The translations under genes were made by a program, and so were the position numbers. The notes beneath the pieces are model-generated. The model made no database searches and had not been told where the DNA came from. It saw only the letters and a program-made list of their open reading frames with translations. Below are positions 1 to 5,965 of a stretch of DNA of 8,931 nt, in pieces. Origin of the DNA: Nitrospirota bacterium (GTDB lineage: Bacteria > Nitrospirota > Nitrospiria > Nitrospirales > Nitrospiraceae). Positions within the stretch are counted from its first letter, which is position 1. Each line of letters starts with the position of its first letter. Where the stretch lies: contig JAIBHQ010000021.1 of NCBI GenBank assembly GCA_020028595.1, forward strand, positions 1-8,931, given 5' to 3'.

Positions 1-28
1 GCTCGTTTCACGCTTCACGTCTTCCAAG

Positions 29-103
29 TGGAGCGGGCGATGGGATTTGAACCCACGACAGCCAGCTTGGAAGGCTGGAACTCTACCACTGAGCTACGCC
101 CGC
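29..103 (-). tRNA. tRNA-Gly (anticodon TCC)
   Basis: Read on the minus strand this folds as a full cloverleaf. The acceptor GCGGGCG (103-97) pairs with CGCCCGC (39-33), followed by discriminator T and an encoded CCA (31-29). The anticodon stem CCAGC/GCTGG encloses the loop CTTCCAA, giving anticodon TCC, which reads GGA and GGG glycine codons. The T-arm is GTGGG-TTCAAAT-CCCAT. The D-stem GCTC/GAGT includes a G-T pair. It is the second tRNA of a Tyr-Gly pair, 41 bp downstream of tRNA-Tyr, and is presumably co-transcribed with it from the promoter at 370-398. Only 28 bp remain before the left window edge, so whether another tRNA or tuf follows cannot be seen. Confidence 0.97.
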
Positions 104-144
104 CTAAATTCAAACTCGCCGCCAGCCGCACATGCAGTGCGGTT

Positions 145-230
145 TGGTGGGCAGGCAAGGATTCGAACCTTGGAAGACATAAGCCAGCAGATTTACAGTC
201 TGCCCCCGTTGGCCACTTGGGTACCTGCCC
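145..230 (-). tRNA. tRNA-Tyr (anticodon GTA), class II with long variable arm
   Basis: On the minus strand the acceptor GGGCAGG (230-224) pairs with CCTGCCC (155-149), followed by discriminator A and an encoded CCA (147-145). The anticodon stem-loop is GCAGA-CTGTAAA-TCTGC, with anticodon GTA. The T-arm is CAAGG-TTCGAAT-CCTTG. The extra-long variable arm between the anticodon and T stems makes the total 86 nt including CCA, the usual size for bacterial tRNA-Tyr. It is the first gene of the visible tRNA operon. Its mature 5' end lies about 133 nt downstream of the predicted transcription start, so 5' processing by RNase P from a long leader is expected. Confidence 0.97.
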
Positions 231-369
231 GCCGACACCAGCACCCGAAACACACGAATATTCTTCAACGAAAAACAGACCGCCCCAAATACAGCAAACC
301 GGTCTTCTGGCACCCAGAAACCGGGTGGCTGACTCAGGGCGGCAACAGGTTTATTTTTAGAAACGCTGA
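231..369 (-). other. leader of the tRNA operon, with two mutually exclusive hairpins
   Basis: This is non-coding DNA between the predicted start of transcription (about 363) and tRNA-Tyr. In the minus-strand RNA, hairpin 1 (324-299) has stem CCGGT + TTCTGG paired with CCAGAA + ACCGG, with one bulged G and a 3-nt loop. Hairpin 2 (305-277) pairs AGACCG with CGGTCT across a 17-nt loop and is followed by G and five Ts (275-271), like a weak intrinsic terminator. Both hairpins need the ACCG bases at 300-303, so they cannot coexist. Hairpin 1 forms first and is clearly stronger. A regulatory role (attenuation or processing) is inference. I found no good boxA match and no convincing open reading frame here. 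Confidence 0.4.
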
Positions 370-398
370 ATTATATGGGTCAAACCACTCCGTGTCAA
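370..398 (-). promoter_or_regulatory. consensus sigma70-type promoter of the tRNA operon
   Basis: On the minus strand the sequence is TTGACA (398-393), a 17-bp spacer, then TATAAT (375-370): 12 of 12 consensus bases with ideal spacing. Transcription would start near 363 and read toward tRNA-Tyr and tRNA-Gly. A perfect match is very unlikely by chance in GC-rich DNA and fits a strongly expressed stable-RNA operon. A second TTGACC box sits inside the spacer but is too close to the -10 to act with it. Confidence 0.88.
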
Positions 399-497
399 GC
401 AGATAATCGCGGCTCAGGACACTGATCGTCAAACGGGAAATCAACCGCATGAGGAAAGTACATTTTCCCTCGTTCTGTCTCATTTGCCTGACTTTTC

Positions 498-526
498 TTG
501 ACTTCGAGAAAGGGCTTCGCTATCGT
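498..526 (+). promoter_or_regulatory. putative sigma70-type promoter of the DUF4321-like gene
   Basis: TTGACT (498-503), a 17-bp spacer and TATCGT (521-526) match the consensus at 5/6 and 4/6. The predicted start is near 533, giving a roughly 50-nt leader that carries the Shine-Dalgarno AAGGAG (572-577) four bases before the ATG. It is divergent from the tRNA promoter, with about 100 bp between the two -35 boxes. Confidence 0.6.
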
Positions 527-581
527 GCCGCGAGTCGGACTGGGTCAGTTCGGCTAGTCATGAAGCCGAGCAAGGAGTGTC

Positions 582-845
582 ATGCGAAAATCCCCCTGGA
601 TGCTGCTGCTGTTTGTCCTGATTGGCGGGCTGTTGGGGGGTATTCTTGGAGAAATTCTTCGAGCGATGGCCACGCAAGAAGGGACCATTCAACGAATTTT
701 CACGACGGCGCTGACTCCAGGCATTGAGCCCCCCTTCGTCGTCAATCTCATTCTGCTCAAAGTCACCGTCGGCTTCACGCTCAAAATGAATCTTCTGTCG
801 TTTCTGGGAATGTTCCTGGGCGTCTACCTCTATAAGCAAGTCTAA
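582..845 (+). CDS. small integral membrane protein, DUF4321-like
   Basis: This is an 87-aa protein with a short basic N-terminus (MRK), a hydrophobic Gly-rich helix at about residues 6-25, a polar loop (about 28-50), and a second hydrophobic region at about 51-84 ending in YKQV. The arrangement (first helix with a GG.LGG..GE pattern, a loop ending in Pro-Pro, then a GF.LK.N..SF.G...G.YLY segment) resembles the DUF4321 family of small membrane proteins, whose function is unknown. The start is fixed by AAGGAG at 572-577. It has its own promoter and appears monocistronic. It is convergent with uvrB, with only 6 bp between the stop codons and no hairpin there, so its transcript probably reads into the uvrB antisense strand. 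Confidence 0.85.
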   Translation: MRKSPWMLLLFVLIGGLLGGILGEILRAMATQEGTIQRIFTTALTPGIEPPFVVNLILLKVTVGFTLKMNLLSFLGMFLGVYLYKQV

Positions 846-851
846 GCGCGC

Positions 852-2888
852 TCACCCGACTTCCTTCAGGTCCAGATCCTTTTTCTTTAATGCGCGGATG
901 CGGTCACGCAAGCCGGCTGCCCGCTCGAACTCCAAATTCTTGGCCGCCGCTTTCATCTCGATTTCAAGCCGTTGAATTGCCTGCGCAAGATTCCCGGCTC
1001 GCGCATACTCTTCGACAGGTTCAGCCGCCAGCGGCACGTCCAGATAGTCGGCCTGGGCCATTTGATATTCGAGCTCGGGAATGTGCTTTTTGACGCTTTC
1101 CGGCGTGATGCCGTGCGCCTCATTATAGGCTTGCTGGATATGACGCCGGCGCGTCGTTTCATCCATCGCCTGACGCATGGAGTGGGTCACCGTGTCGCCA
1201 TAAAGGATGACCCGGCCGTCAATGTTCCTCGCAGCGCGACCAGCCGTTTGAATCAGTGACCGATGCGAGCGCAGATAGCCTTCCTTATCCGCGTCCAGAA
1301 TGGCGACAAGGCTGACTTCGGGCAGATCCAACCCTTCCCGTAAGAGATTGATTCCCACCAGCACATCGAACAGGCCTTTCCGGAGATCGCAAATAATCTC
1401 GGCCCGCTCCAACGTTTTAATGTCTGAGTGGAGATAGCGCACCTTCACGCCAAGATCGTGATAGTACTCGGTCAGGTCCTCCGCCATGCGCTTGGTGAGC
1501 GTGGTGACAAGCACACGGCTGCCTCGTCCCGCTTCGGCACGGACTTCTCCCAACAGGTCATCCACCTGGCCCTTCGCAGGCCTCACCTCGATCGCCGGGT
1601 CCATCAAGCCGGTCGGGCGAATGATCTGCTCCACCACCTCGCCATGCCCTTTCTCCAATTCATAGGGTCCCGGCGTCGCCGAGACATAGACCACCTGGTT
1701 GAGGCACTGCTCGAACTCCTTGAACTTCAGCGGGCGATTATCCACCGCCGATGGCAAGCGGAACCCATATTCCACCAGCGTTTTCTTGCGAGAATAGTCG
1801 CCCTCGGACATGCCGCCGACTTGCGGCACAGTCGCATGCGACTCATCGACGATCAGCAGAAAGTCCTTGGGAAAGTAATCGATCAGTGTCGGCGGCGGCT
1901 CACCCGGCGCACGCCCGCTGAGATGGCGGGAATAGTTCTCGATCCCGTGACAGTAGCCCATGGCCCGGATCATTTCCAGATCGAAACGCGTCCGTTGTTC
2001 GATGCGCTGCGCCTCCACCAATTGGCTGGTCCGTTTGAAGTCGGCGATCCGTTCGTCCAGTTCCTGCTCAATCCCGTTGAGCGCCCGCTCATAGCGATTC
2101 GGGGCGATCAAATAGTGCGTGTTGGGATAGATCGGCACTTTGGGCAATCGCTGGAGCGACTTCCCTGTCAGCGGGTCGATCTCGTGGATCGCATCCACCG
2201 TGTCGCCGAAGAGCTCGATCCGCACCGAATGGGCCTCGGACGAGGCGGGAAAGATTTCAATCACGTCACCGCGGGCCCGAAATGTCCCGCGGTGAAAATC
2301 CACGTCGTTGCGTTCATATTGAATCTCCACCAGCTTCTCTAAAATCTGCTCGCGCCGGATGTCCTTGCCCTCTTCCAGATACAGCAGCATGTCATGATAG
2401 ATCTCCGGCGAGCCCAGGCCGTAGATGCAGGAGACGGACGAGACAATGATCACGTCGTTCCGCTCCAGCAGCGAGCGCGTGGCCGAGTGCCGCATCTGGT
2501 CGATGGCGTCATTGATCGACGAATCCTTGGCGATGTAGGTGTCGGTCGAAGGAAGATAGGCTTCCGGCTGGTAGTAGTCGTAGTAGCTGATGAAATACTC
2601 GACCGCGTTGTGCGGAAAAAACTGACGGAATTCCTGATAGAGCTGCCCGGCGAGTGTCTTATTATGGACAAGCACGAGCGTCGGCTTCTGCACCCGCTCG
2701 ATCAGGTTCGCCATCGTAAAGGTTTTGCCGGAACCGGTCACGCCCAGCAGGACCTGGTGTTTCTTGCCGGCTTGCACTCCGGCCGTGAGTTTCTCGATGG
2801 CCTGTCCCTGGTCACCACAGGGTTTGAACGGCGCCTCGAGCTTGAATGATTTCACGTCAGCCACAGCGGCCATCTTAACACAGGGCAT
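852..2888 (-). CDS. uvrB: excinuclease ABC subunit B (UvrB)
   Basis: UvrB is the damage-verification helicase of nucleotide excision repair. UvrA2 loads it onto DNA, and it then recruits UvrC for the dual incision. The 678-aa length is normal for the family. Visible motifs in order are Walker A GVTGSGKT (49-56); the family-specific beta-hairpin region rich in Tyr ([14 protein letters not shown], 98-111) that probes the damaged strand; Walker B-type DESH (348-351); motif III SATP (403-406); the helicase C domain with [11 protein letters not shown] (488-498), [10 protein letters not shown] (515-524) and QTAGRAARN (547-555); and a C-terminal UVR motif (about 635-670) that contacts UvrC. The start at 2888 has only a weak GGGGA upstream. 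Met6 (2873) is an alternative because residues 1-5 add nothing family-like. It is divergent from the transglutaminase gene across 36 bp. I could not identify a convincing promoter or SOS box for it. Confidence 0.98.
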   Translation of the reverse strand: MPCVKMAAVADVKSFKLEAPFKPCGDQGQAIEKLTAGVQAGKKHQVLLGVTGSGKTFTMANLIERVQKPTLVLVHNKTLAGQLYQEFRQFFPHNAVEYFISYYDYYQPEAYLPSTDTYIAKDSSINDAIDQMRHSATRSLLERNDVIIVSSVSCIYGLGSPEIYHDMLLYLEEGKDIRREQILEKLVEIQYERNDVDFHRGTFRARGDVIEIFPASSEAHSVRIELFGDTVDAIHEIDPLTGKSLQRLPKVPIYPNTHYLIAPNRYERALNGIEQELDERIADFKRTSQLVEAQRIEQRTRFDLEMIRAMGYCHGIENYSRHLSGRAPGEPPPTLIDYFPKDFLLIVDESHATVPQVGGMSEGDYSRKKTLVEYGFRLPSAVDNRPLKFKEFEQCLNQVVYVSATPGPYELEKGHGEVVEQIIRPTGLMDPAIEVRPAKGQVDDLLGEVRAEAGRGSRVLVTTLTKRMAEDLTEYYHDLGVKVRYLHSDIKTLERAEIICDLRKGLFDVLVGINLLREGLDLPEVSLVAILDADKEGYLRSHRSLIQTAGRAARNIDGRVILYGDTVTHSMRQAMDETTRRRHIQQAYNEAHGITPESVKKHIPELEYQMAQADYLDVPLAAEPVEEYARAGNLAQAIQRLEIEMKAAAKNLEFERAAGLRDRIRALKKKDLDLKEVG

Positions 2889-2890
2889 TC

Positions 2891-2919
2891 TTGACAGTCC
2901 CCGGCGTGCAGCCTATAAG
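2891..2919 (+). promoter_or_regulatory. strong sigma70-type promoter directly abutting the transglutaminase gene
   Basis: TTGACA (2891-2896), a 17-bp spacer and TATAAG (2914-2919) match the consensus at 6/6 and 5/6. The -10 ends 5 bp before the ATG at 2925, so the predicted start of transcription (about 2925-2927) falls on or just after the start codon. Either the mRNA is leaderless or translation begins at the downstream ATG at 2949. The -35 lies 3 bp from the divergent uvrB start codon, so polymerase here would overlap the uvrB ribosome-binding region. Confidence 0.72.
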
Positions 2920-2924
2920 CGCAC

Positions 2925-4802
2925 ATGGCTATGCTCCAGGCCCGCCACATGCGGCGCATCCTGTTTGTCGTGACGTGGCTCGCTTGTTTTGCCCATTCTT
3001 TCTCGCAAGCCCGCACGTTGGTCCTGGATGGCGCCCTCACGTCGTCGTTTCATGTCAAAGATACCGCAGTAATCGGCGCTCCATCCGATCAGGGCGGCAT
3101 TGAGGATTTCACCTACCATCTGGTACCTCCGCCGTCGGCCACAAGCAAAACCTCCAAGCAGATTATCTCGAACTACCGGCATTCCACCACGCCGCCGCCG
3201 ACCTCGACGCAGGAGCGCACGGATGCCTACGGTAACCGTATTCTGGAGTTGAAATGGAAAGCGCCGAGCGGAGAAATCAAGATCGTGAGTGAATACGACG
3301 TCAAGGCCTCCGTCGATTTCGTGCCGGTCCCATCCACGGCTCCCTACCCTGTGCAGGCCGGCGCGTTGCCTGCCGATGTCGCGCGCTATCTGAAACCGTC
3401 TGAACAGGTGCAATCCGAAGATCAGAGCATCAGGGATCTCTCTGCGGACCTGGTCAAAGGCGCGAAAACCGAGGACGAGGCGGTTACCCGCGTCATGCAT
3501 TGGATCGTGGATCACCTGCACTATACGCTCGAACCGGCCGGTTACGATGCCCTCACGACGAAACGCGAAGGCAAAGGCAACTGCCAGAACTATTCCCATC
3601 TCACCATGGCCCTGCTGCGCGCGGCCGGCATCCCGGCCCGCCTTGTCCGGGGCCGTACGCTCGGGAAAAGTTGGGAAGTGGACGAGGACAACGGCAAGCG
3701 GCGATGGACCGCCAAATGGGGCGAAGGGCGGCACGCGTGGCTGGAGGTCTATTATCCGGATCAAGGCTGGCTAATGTACGACAGCCAGGCCTATCACCGG
3801 TTTGTCTCGACGCGCTTCATTCGGATCGAAGTCGGACCGGATAACAAAGCCGTGCACACGGATGGCCTGATCTTGTGGGCCACGCGAGGATCGGCCCGGC
3901 CGAAGATCCTGGATGTGCATGTCGAAACCGACTTCACGCAGGACAAGGACGTGGTGAAGGCCCAGAAATCCGAAAGCACGCCGAAGAACCTGATCTACGC
4001 GGCGGCGCTGGTCGCGGTTCCGATGGCCTCCCCCTCCGTGGTTCCCGTGCCGGCACCGCCGCCTGTAGTTGCCAAGCCGACGCCTTCCCCCGCCGTACCG
4101 ATACCGCCCACGCCGCCCGTCGTTGCACCCGCTCCACCGATGCCAATTCCACCGCCGGTAGCCACAGTCCCAGCACCACTGCCGCCTCCGGCTCCCAAGC
4201 CGGCGCCGCCCGCCCAACCGCTCAAGCCTGGCGCGTTCACATTCCCGATAGCATTCGGCAATCTTGAATTCCCGCGCGAGATCCGGCTCTTCGAGCCGGT
4301 GAAAACATCCGGCAAGGGACAGTATTCGCTGGAACAAAACTATATGGTGGAGACCGCCGAGTACGTGACGGGCGACACGCTGTACGCCCAGGCGTTTGAG
4401 ATCGATCAACCGCTGCTGCTCACGGATTTATCACTGGCCCTGCACCGATTTGGCGGCGAGAGCGGCGAACTTTGGATTGAACTGTACGAAGACAACGACG
4501 GCCCCGGCGCGCTCATCACCAAGAGCCGCCCGGTTCGATCCGCGGCAATCCGCACACCGGCGAACCGCTATGAATGGGTGCCGTTTTCGTTCGAAAGCAG
4601 CAAGACGATTGTGAAGGAAAACCGCCGGTACTGGATCATCCTCAGATTTACCGGTGACCCCATCATCAATTGGTTCTATACCTACGGCAAGGTCGTCAGT
4701 CCGGAAGACGGCACGCGAGCGACCCTGGCCCAAAAAGTCAACTGGAACCAGATTCTGAACAACGAATTCAACTTCCGCCTGCGCGGGCTGATCCGCGAAT
4801 AG
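2925..4802 (+). CDS. exported transglutaminase-like protein with Pro-rich linker and C-terminal beta domain
   Basis: This is a 625-aa protein. The N-terminus has basic residues (RHMRR), a hydrophobic core (about 12-24) and a likely signal peptidase site after SQA (residue 29), so it is probably secreted or periplasmic. A beta-rich N-terminal region (about 30-150) precedes a transglutaminase-like core (about 165-300) with the expected papain-like triad: Cys220 in GKGNCQNYSH, His270 in EGRHAWLEV and Asp286 in LMYDSQ. Such bacterial proteins may be proteases, amidases or crosslinkers, and the substrate cannot be told. A low-complexity Pro/Ala/Val linker (about 364-437) leads to a C-terminal domain (about 438-622) rich in predicted beta strands with a LWIELYEDNDGPG segment, probably a beta-sandwich binding module. 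The start is uncertain: 2925 fits a leaderless mRNA, while ATG 2949 (residue 9) gives a more typical signal peptide with a short leader. Neither has a good Shine-Dalgarno. No clear terminator follows. Confidence 0.9.
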   Translation: MAMLQARHMRRILFVVTWLACFAHSFSQARTLVLDGALTSSFHVKDTAVIGAPSDQGGIEDFTYHLVPPPSATSKTSKQIISNYRHSTTPPPTSTQERTDAYGNRILELKWKAPSGEIKIVSEYDVKASVDFVPVPSTAPYPVQAGALPADVARYLKPSEQVQSEDQSIRDLSADLVKGAKTEDEAVTRVMHWIVDHLHYTLEPAGYDALTTKREGKGNCQNYSHLTMALLRAAGIPARLVRGRTLGKSWEVDEDNGKRRWTAKWGEGRHAWLEVYYPDQGWLMYDSQAYHRFVSTRFIRIEVGPDNKAVHTDGLILWATRGSARPKILDVHVETDFTQDKDVVKAQKSESTPKNLIYAAALVAVPMASPSVVPVPAPPPVVAKPTPSPAVPIPPTPPVVAPAPPMPIPPPVATVPAPLPPPAPKPAPPAQPLKPGAFTFPIAFGNLEFPREIRLFEPVKTSGKGQYSLEQNYMVETAEYVTGDTLYAQAFEIDQPLLLTDLSLALHRFGGESGELWIELYEDNDGPGALITKSRPVRSAAIRTPANRYEWVPFSFESSKTIVKENRRYWIILRFTGDPIINWFYTYGKVVSPEDGTRATLAQKVNWNQILNNEFNFRLRGLIRE

Positions 4803-4890
4803 CACGTGCGGCTAGCGCCTGCCGGCGGAGTAACGCTCGCCCCGCCAATAAGCAGAAACGCCACCATCAACTGCGAAAGCCGTCTCAGGG

Positions 4891-5145
4891 TTATTTATGG
4901 GGAGGGAGCGTGGGAGTGCGAAGCTGCACGATGTCCTGCACGCGGCGATCGCGCGCCTCGCGAATGTGCTTGCGGCGCTTCCAGCGGTCCCAGGTCCACC
5001 AGCGCAGCTTTTGCGCGAAGGTCACCGGTGGCGGAGGGACGTTGCCGGCGGTCTGGTGTTGAAAATCGTAGCCTTCCGCCCTGTCGCGGTCGGCCACGAA
5101 CCGCCCGTACTGATGATCGAAGAGGCCCTTGTTCGGATCAGCCAT
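4891..5145 (-). CDS. small basic Trp-rich hypothetical protein
   Basis: This is an 84-aa protein I do not recognise. The N-terminal third is polar (MADPNKGLFDHQYGRF), followed by a Pro run (37-40) and a strongly basic, aromatic segment with WW (49-50), Trp52, Trp55 and KRRKH (56-60), then an Arg-rich stretch and a Pro-rich tail. No signal peptide or membrane helix is visible. The basic/aromatic segment could bind nucleic acid or membrane surfaces, but that is speculation. I call it real because GAGGG lies 6 bp before the ATG and a plausible promoter (5169-5197, minus) sits just upstream. It stands alone, divergent from the DUF6573-like gene, with 101 bp between the start codons. Confidence 0.72.
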   Translation of the reverse strand: MADPNKGLFDHQYGRFVADRDRAEGYDFQHQTAGNVPPPPVTFAQKLRWWTWDRWKRRKHIREARDRRVQDIVQLRTPTLPPHK

Positions 5146-5168
5146 TACACACCCTCAATTGGCCGCGC

Positions 5169-5197
5169 ATCCTACCGCGAGCGGCGCTTCGATGCAA
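5169..5197 (-). promoter_or_regulatory. putative promoter of the 84-aa gene
   Basis: On the minus strand TTGCAT (5197-5192), a 17-bp spacer and TAGGAT (5174-5169) each match the sigma70 consensus at 4/6. The predicted start is near 5162, leaving a leader of about 17 nt that contains the GAGGG ribosome-binding site. It is back to back with the putative promoter of the divergent gene, the two -35 boxes being 15 bp apart. Confidence 0.45.
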
Positions 5198-5212
5198 CGG
5201 CCGCCACACGAC

Positions 5213-5240
5213 TTGACTTCGAGATTTCCGAGCCTATCTG
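5213..5240 (+). promoter_or_regulatory. putative promoter abutting the DUF6573-like gene
   Basis: TTGACT (5213-5218), a 16-bp spacer and TATCTG (5235-5240) match the consensus at 5/6 and 3/6. The -10 ends 6 bp before the ATG at 5247, so the predicted transcription start coincides with the start codon. The -35 and the bases after it (13-mer CTTGACTTCGAGA) are identical to those of the DUF4321 promoter at 497-509. The -10 is weak, so confidence is moderate. Confidence 0.42.
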
Positions 5241-5246
5241 AGAGAC

Positions 5247-5930
5247 ATGCAACCGGACCAGACTCCACACATCCTCACCTACGACGAGCGTAGGGCCGCG
5301 AATGCCGCCTTTGCCGGGCACCCGTTCGACCCGTCCTGGTCCAAAGCTGCCCGCGCCGTCTACGAGGGTATCTTGAACGCGCGAGGGCTGCCGGAACCGG
5401 CAGCACCACAAACAGAACAGCCGGAACACCCCGAAGCGGGGGCAAGCGAGCCGGAAACAGGCGCGTCACCGGCACCACCTGCGTTTTCCTCGGAACAGAC
5501 CGGACAGGCGCCGGAGTTTCCGGTCACATCTCCGCAACCCCACACTCTCTCACGAGAGGAAGCGATTCAGGCAGGAGCCCTGATCGACGTCACGCCCATT
5601 GCCCATAAGATGGGACTTCGACTCCCGGTCAGTTTCTCGCGTCCTCTCTGGGAGATCGGCATTACCGCCACCCACAACGTGCCCGAAGAAGAATACGAAC
5701 GCCGCGTGCGCGACGTGCTCATGGCCTTTCGGCTGAAGCTGGCGGCCGCACGCGTGGCCAGCCCGCTGATTGAATTTCCGGCATTGCTGGCGTTTCCGCC
5801 CGATCCAATCCCGCAGGCCTGCGTCCTGTTTGCCGTCGCCCATCAGGAGACGAATGCGCCGACGGCGCTCACCATCCTGCTGCCGGGCGAAGTCTCAAGT
5901 ACGAGCATCCCGTTCAGCGTCGGCGAATAA
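5247..5930 (+). CDS. hypothetical protein with DUF6573-like C-terminal domain
   Basis: This is a 227-aa soluble protein in two parts. Residues 1-50 form a conserved-looking segment (ILTYDERRAANAAFAG then HPFDPSWS, with a YEGI motif), followed by a disordered Pro/Glu/Ala-rich linker (about 50-98). Residues 99-215 resemble DUF6573, a function-unknown family often met in phage and plasmid proteins: SREEAIQAGALIDVT, then a LRLPVSFSRPLWE segment, a helix with EEYERRVRDVL, and two hydrophobic strands (LIEFPALLAF, ACVLFAVAHQ). I base this on remembered family features and cannot confirm it here. There is no signal peptide. The upstream GAGAGA is a poor Shine-Dalgarno, and the promoter geometry suggests a leaderless mRNA. 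It converges on the tRNA nucleotidyltransferase gene with a 23-bp gap. Confidence 0.85.
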   Translation: MQPDQTPHILTYDERRAANAAFAGHPFDPSWSKAARAVYEGILNARGLPEPAAPQTEQPEHPEAGASEPETGASPAPPAFSSEQTGQAPEFPVTSPQPHTLSREEAIQAGALIDVTPIAHKMGLRLPVSFSRPLWEIGITATHNVPEEEYERRVRDVLMAFRLKLAAARVASPLIEFPALLAFPPDPIPQACVLFAVAHQETNAPTALTILLPGEVSSTSIPFSVGE

Positions 5931-5945
5931 CGAGCGCCTCGAACG

Positions 5946-5965
5946 GCACGCGGCTACACGCGTGC
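5946..5965. terminator. possible bidirectional terminator hairpin
   Basis: A perfect 7-bp GC-rich stem (GCACGCG at 5946-5952, CGCGTGC at 5959-5965) with a 6-nt loop lies between two convergent genes, overlapping the last codons of the minus-strand gene. On the plus strand it is followed by a weak T-containing stretch (CTTTC); on the minus strand there is no U-tract. Position and symmetry support a termination role, but the missing U-tract leaves it unproven. Confidence 0.35.

Noticed and set aside
28..406. Open frames across 28-406 on both strands
   Set aside because: They are translations of the two tRNA genes and their leader.
440..490. Inverted repeat around GAGGAAA...TTTTCCCTC as an operator
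   Set aside because: Pairing needs two extra unpaired bases on one arm and matches no known operator; it is too weak to call.
449..727. 92-aa open frame starting upstream of the DUF4321-like gene
   Set aside because: It runs out of frame through the DUF4321-like gene, has no Shine-Dalgarno, starts upstream of the predicted promoter, and its sequence is not protein-like.
1428..2342. 304-aa open frame on the plus strand opposite uvrB
   Set aside because: It is fully antisense to uvrB, rich in Arg/His/Leu as expected from reading a GC-rich gene backwards, and has no family motifs or ribosome-binding site that I can see.
2870..2900. LexA-type SOS box upstream of uvrB
   Set aside because: CTGT occurs twice near the start on the minus strand, but in direct rather than inverted orientation; no CTGT-N8-ACAG palindrome is present.
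2913..3764. 283-aa open frame on the minus strand opposite the transglutaminase gene
   Set aside because: The opposite frame encodes the intact catalytic core with a signal peptide. The antisense product shows no motif.
3771..4409. 212-aa Gly/Arg-rich open frame on the minus strand
   Set aside because: Its apparent repeats are the antisense reading of the proline-rich linker codons.
4803..4890. Terminator after the transglutaminase gene
   Set aside because: Only a 6-bp bulged stem (GGC-GAG/CTC-GCC) without a T-tract is visible.
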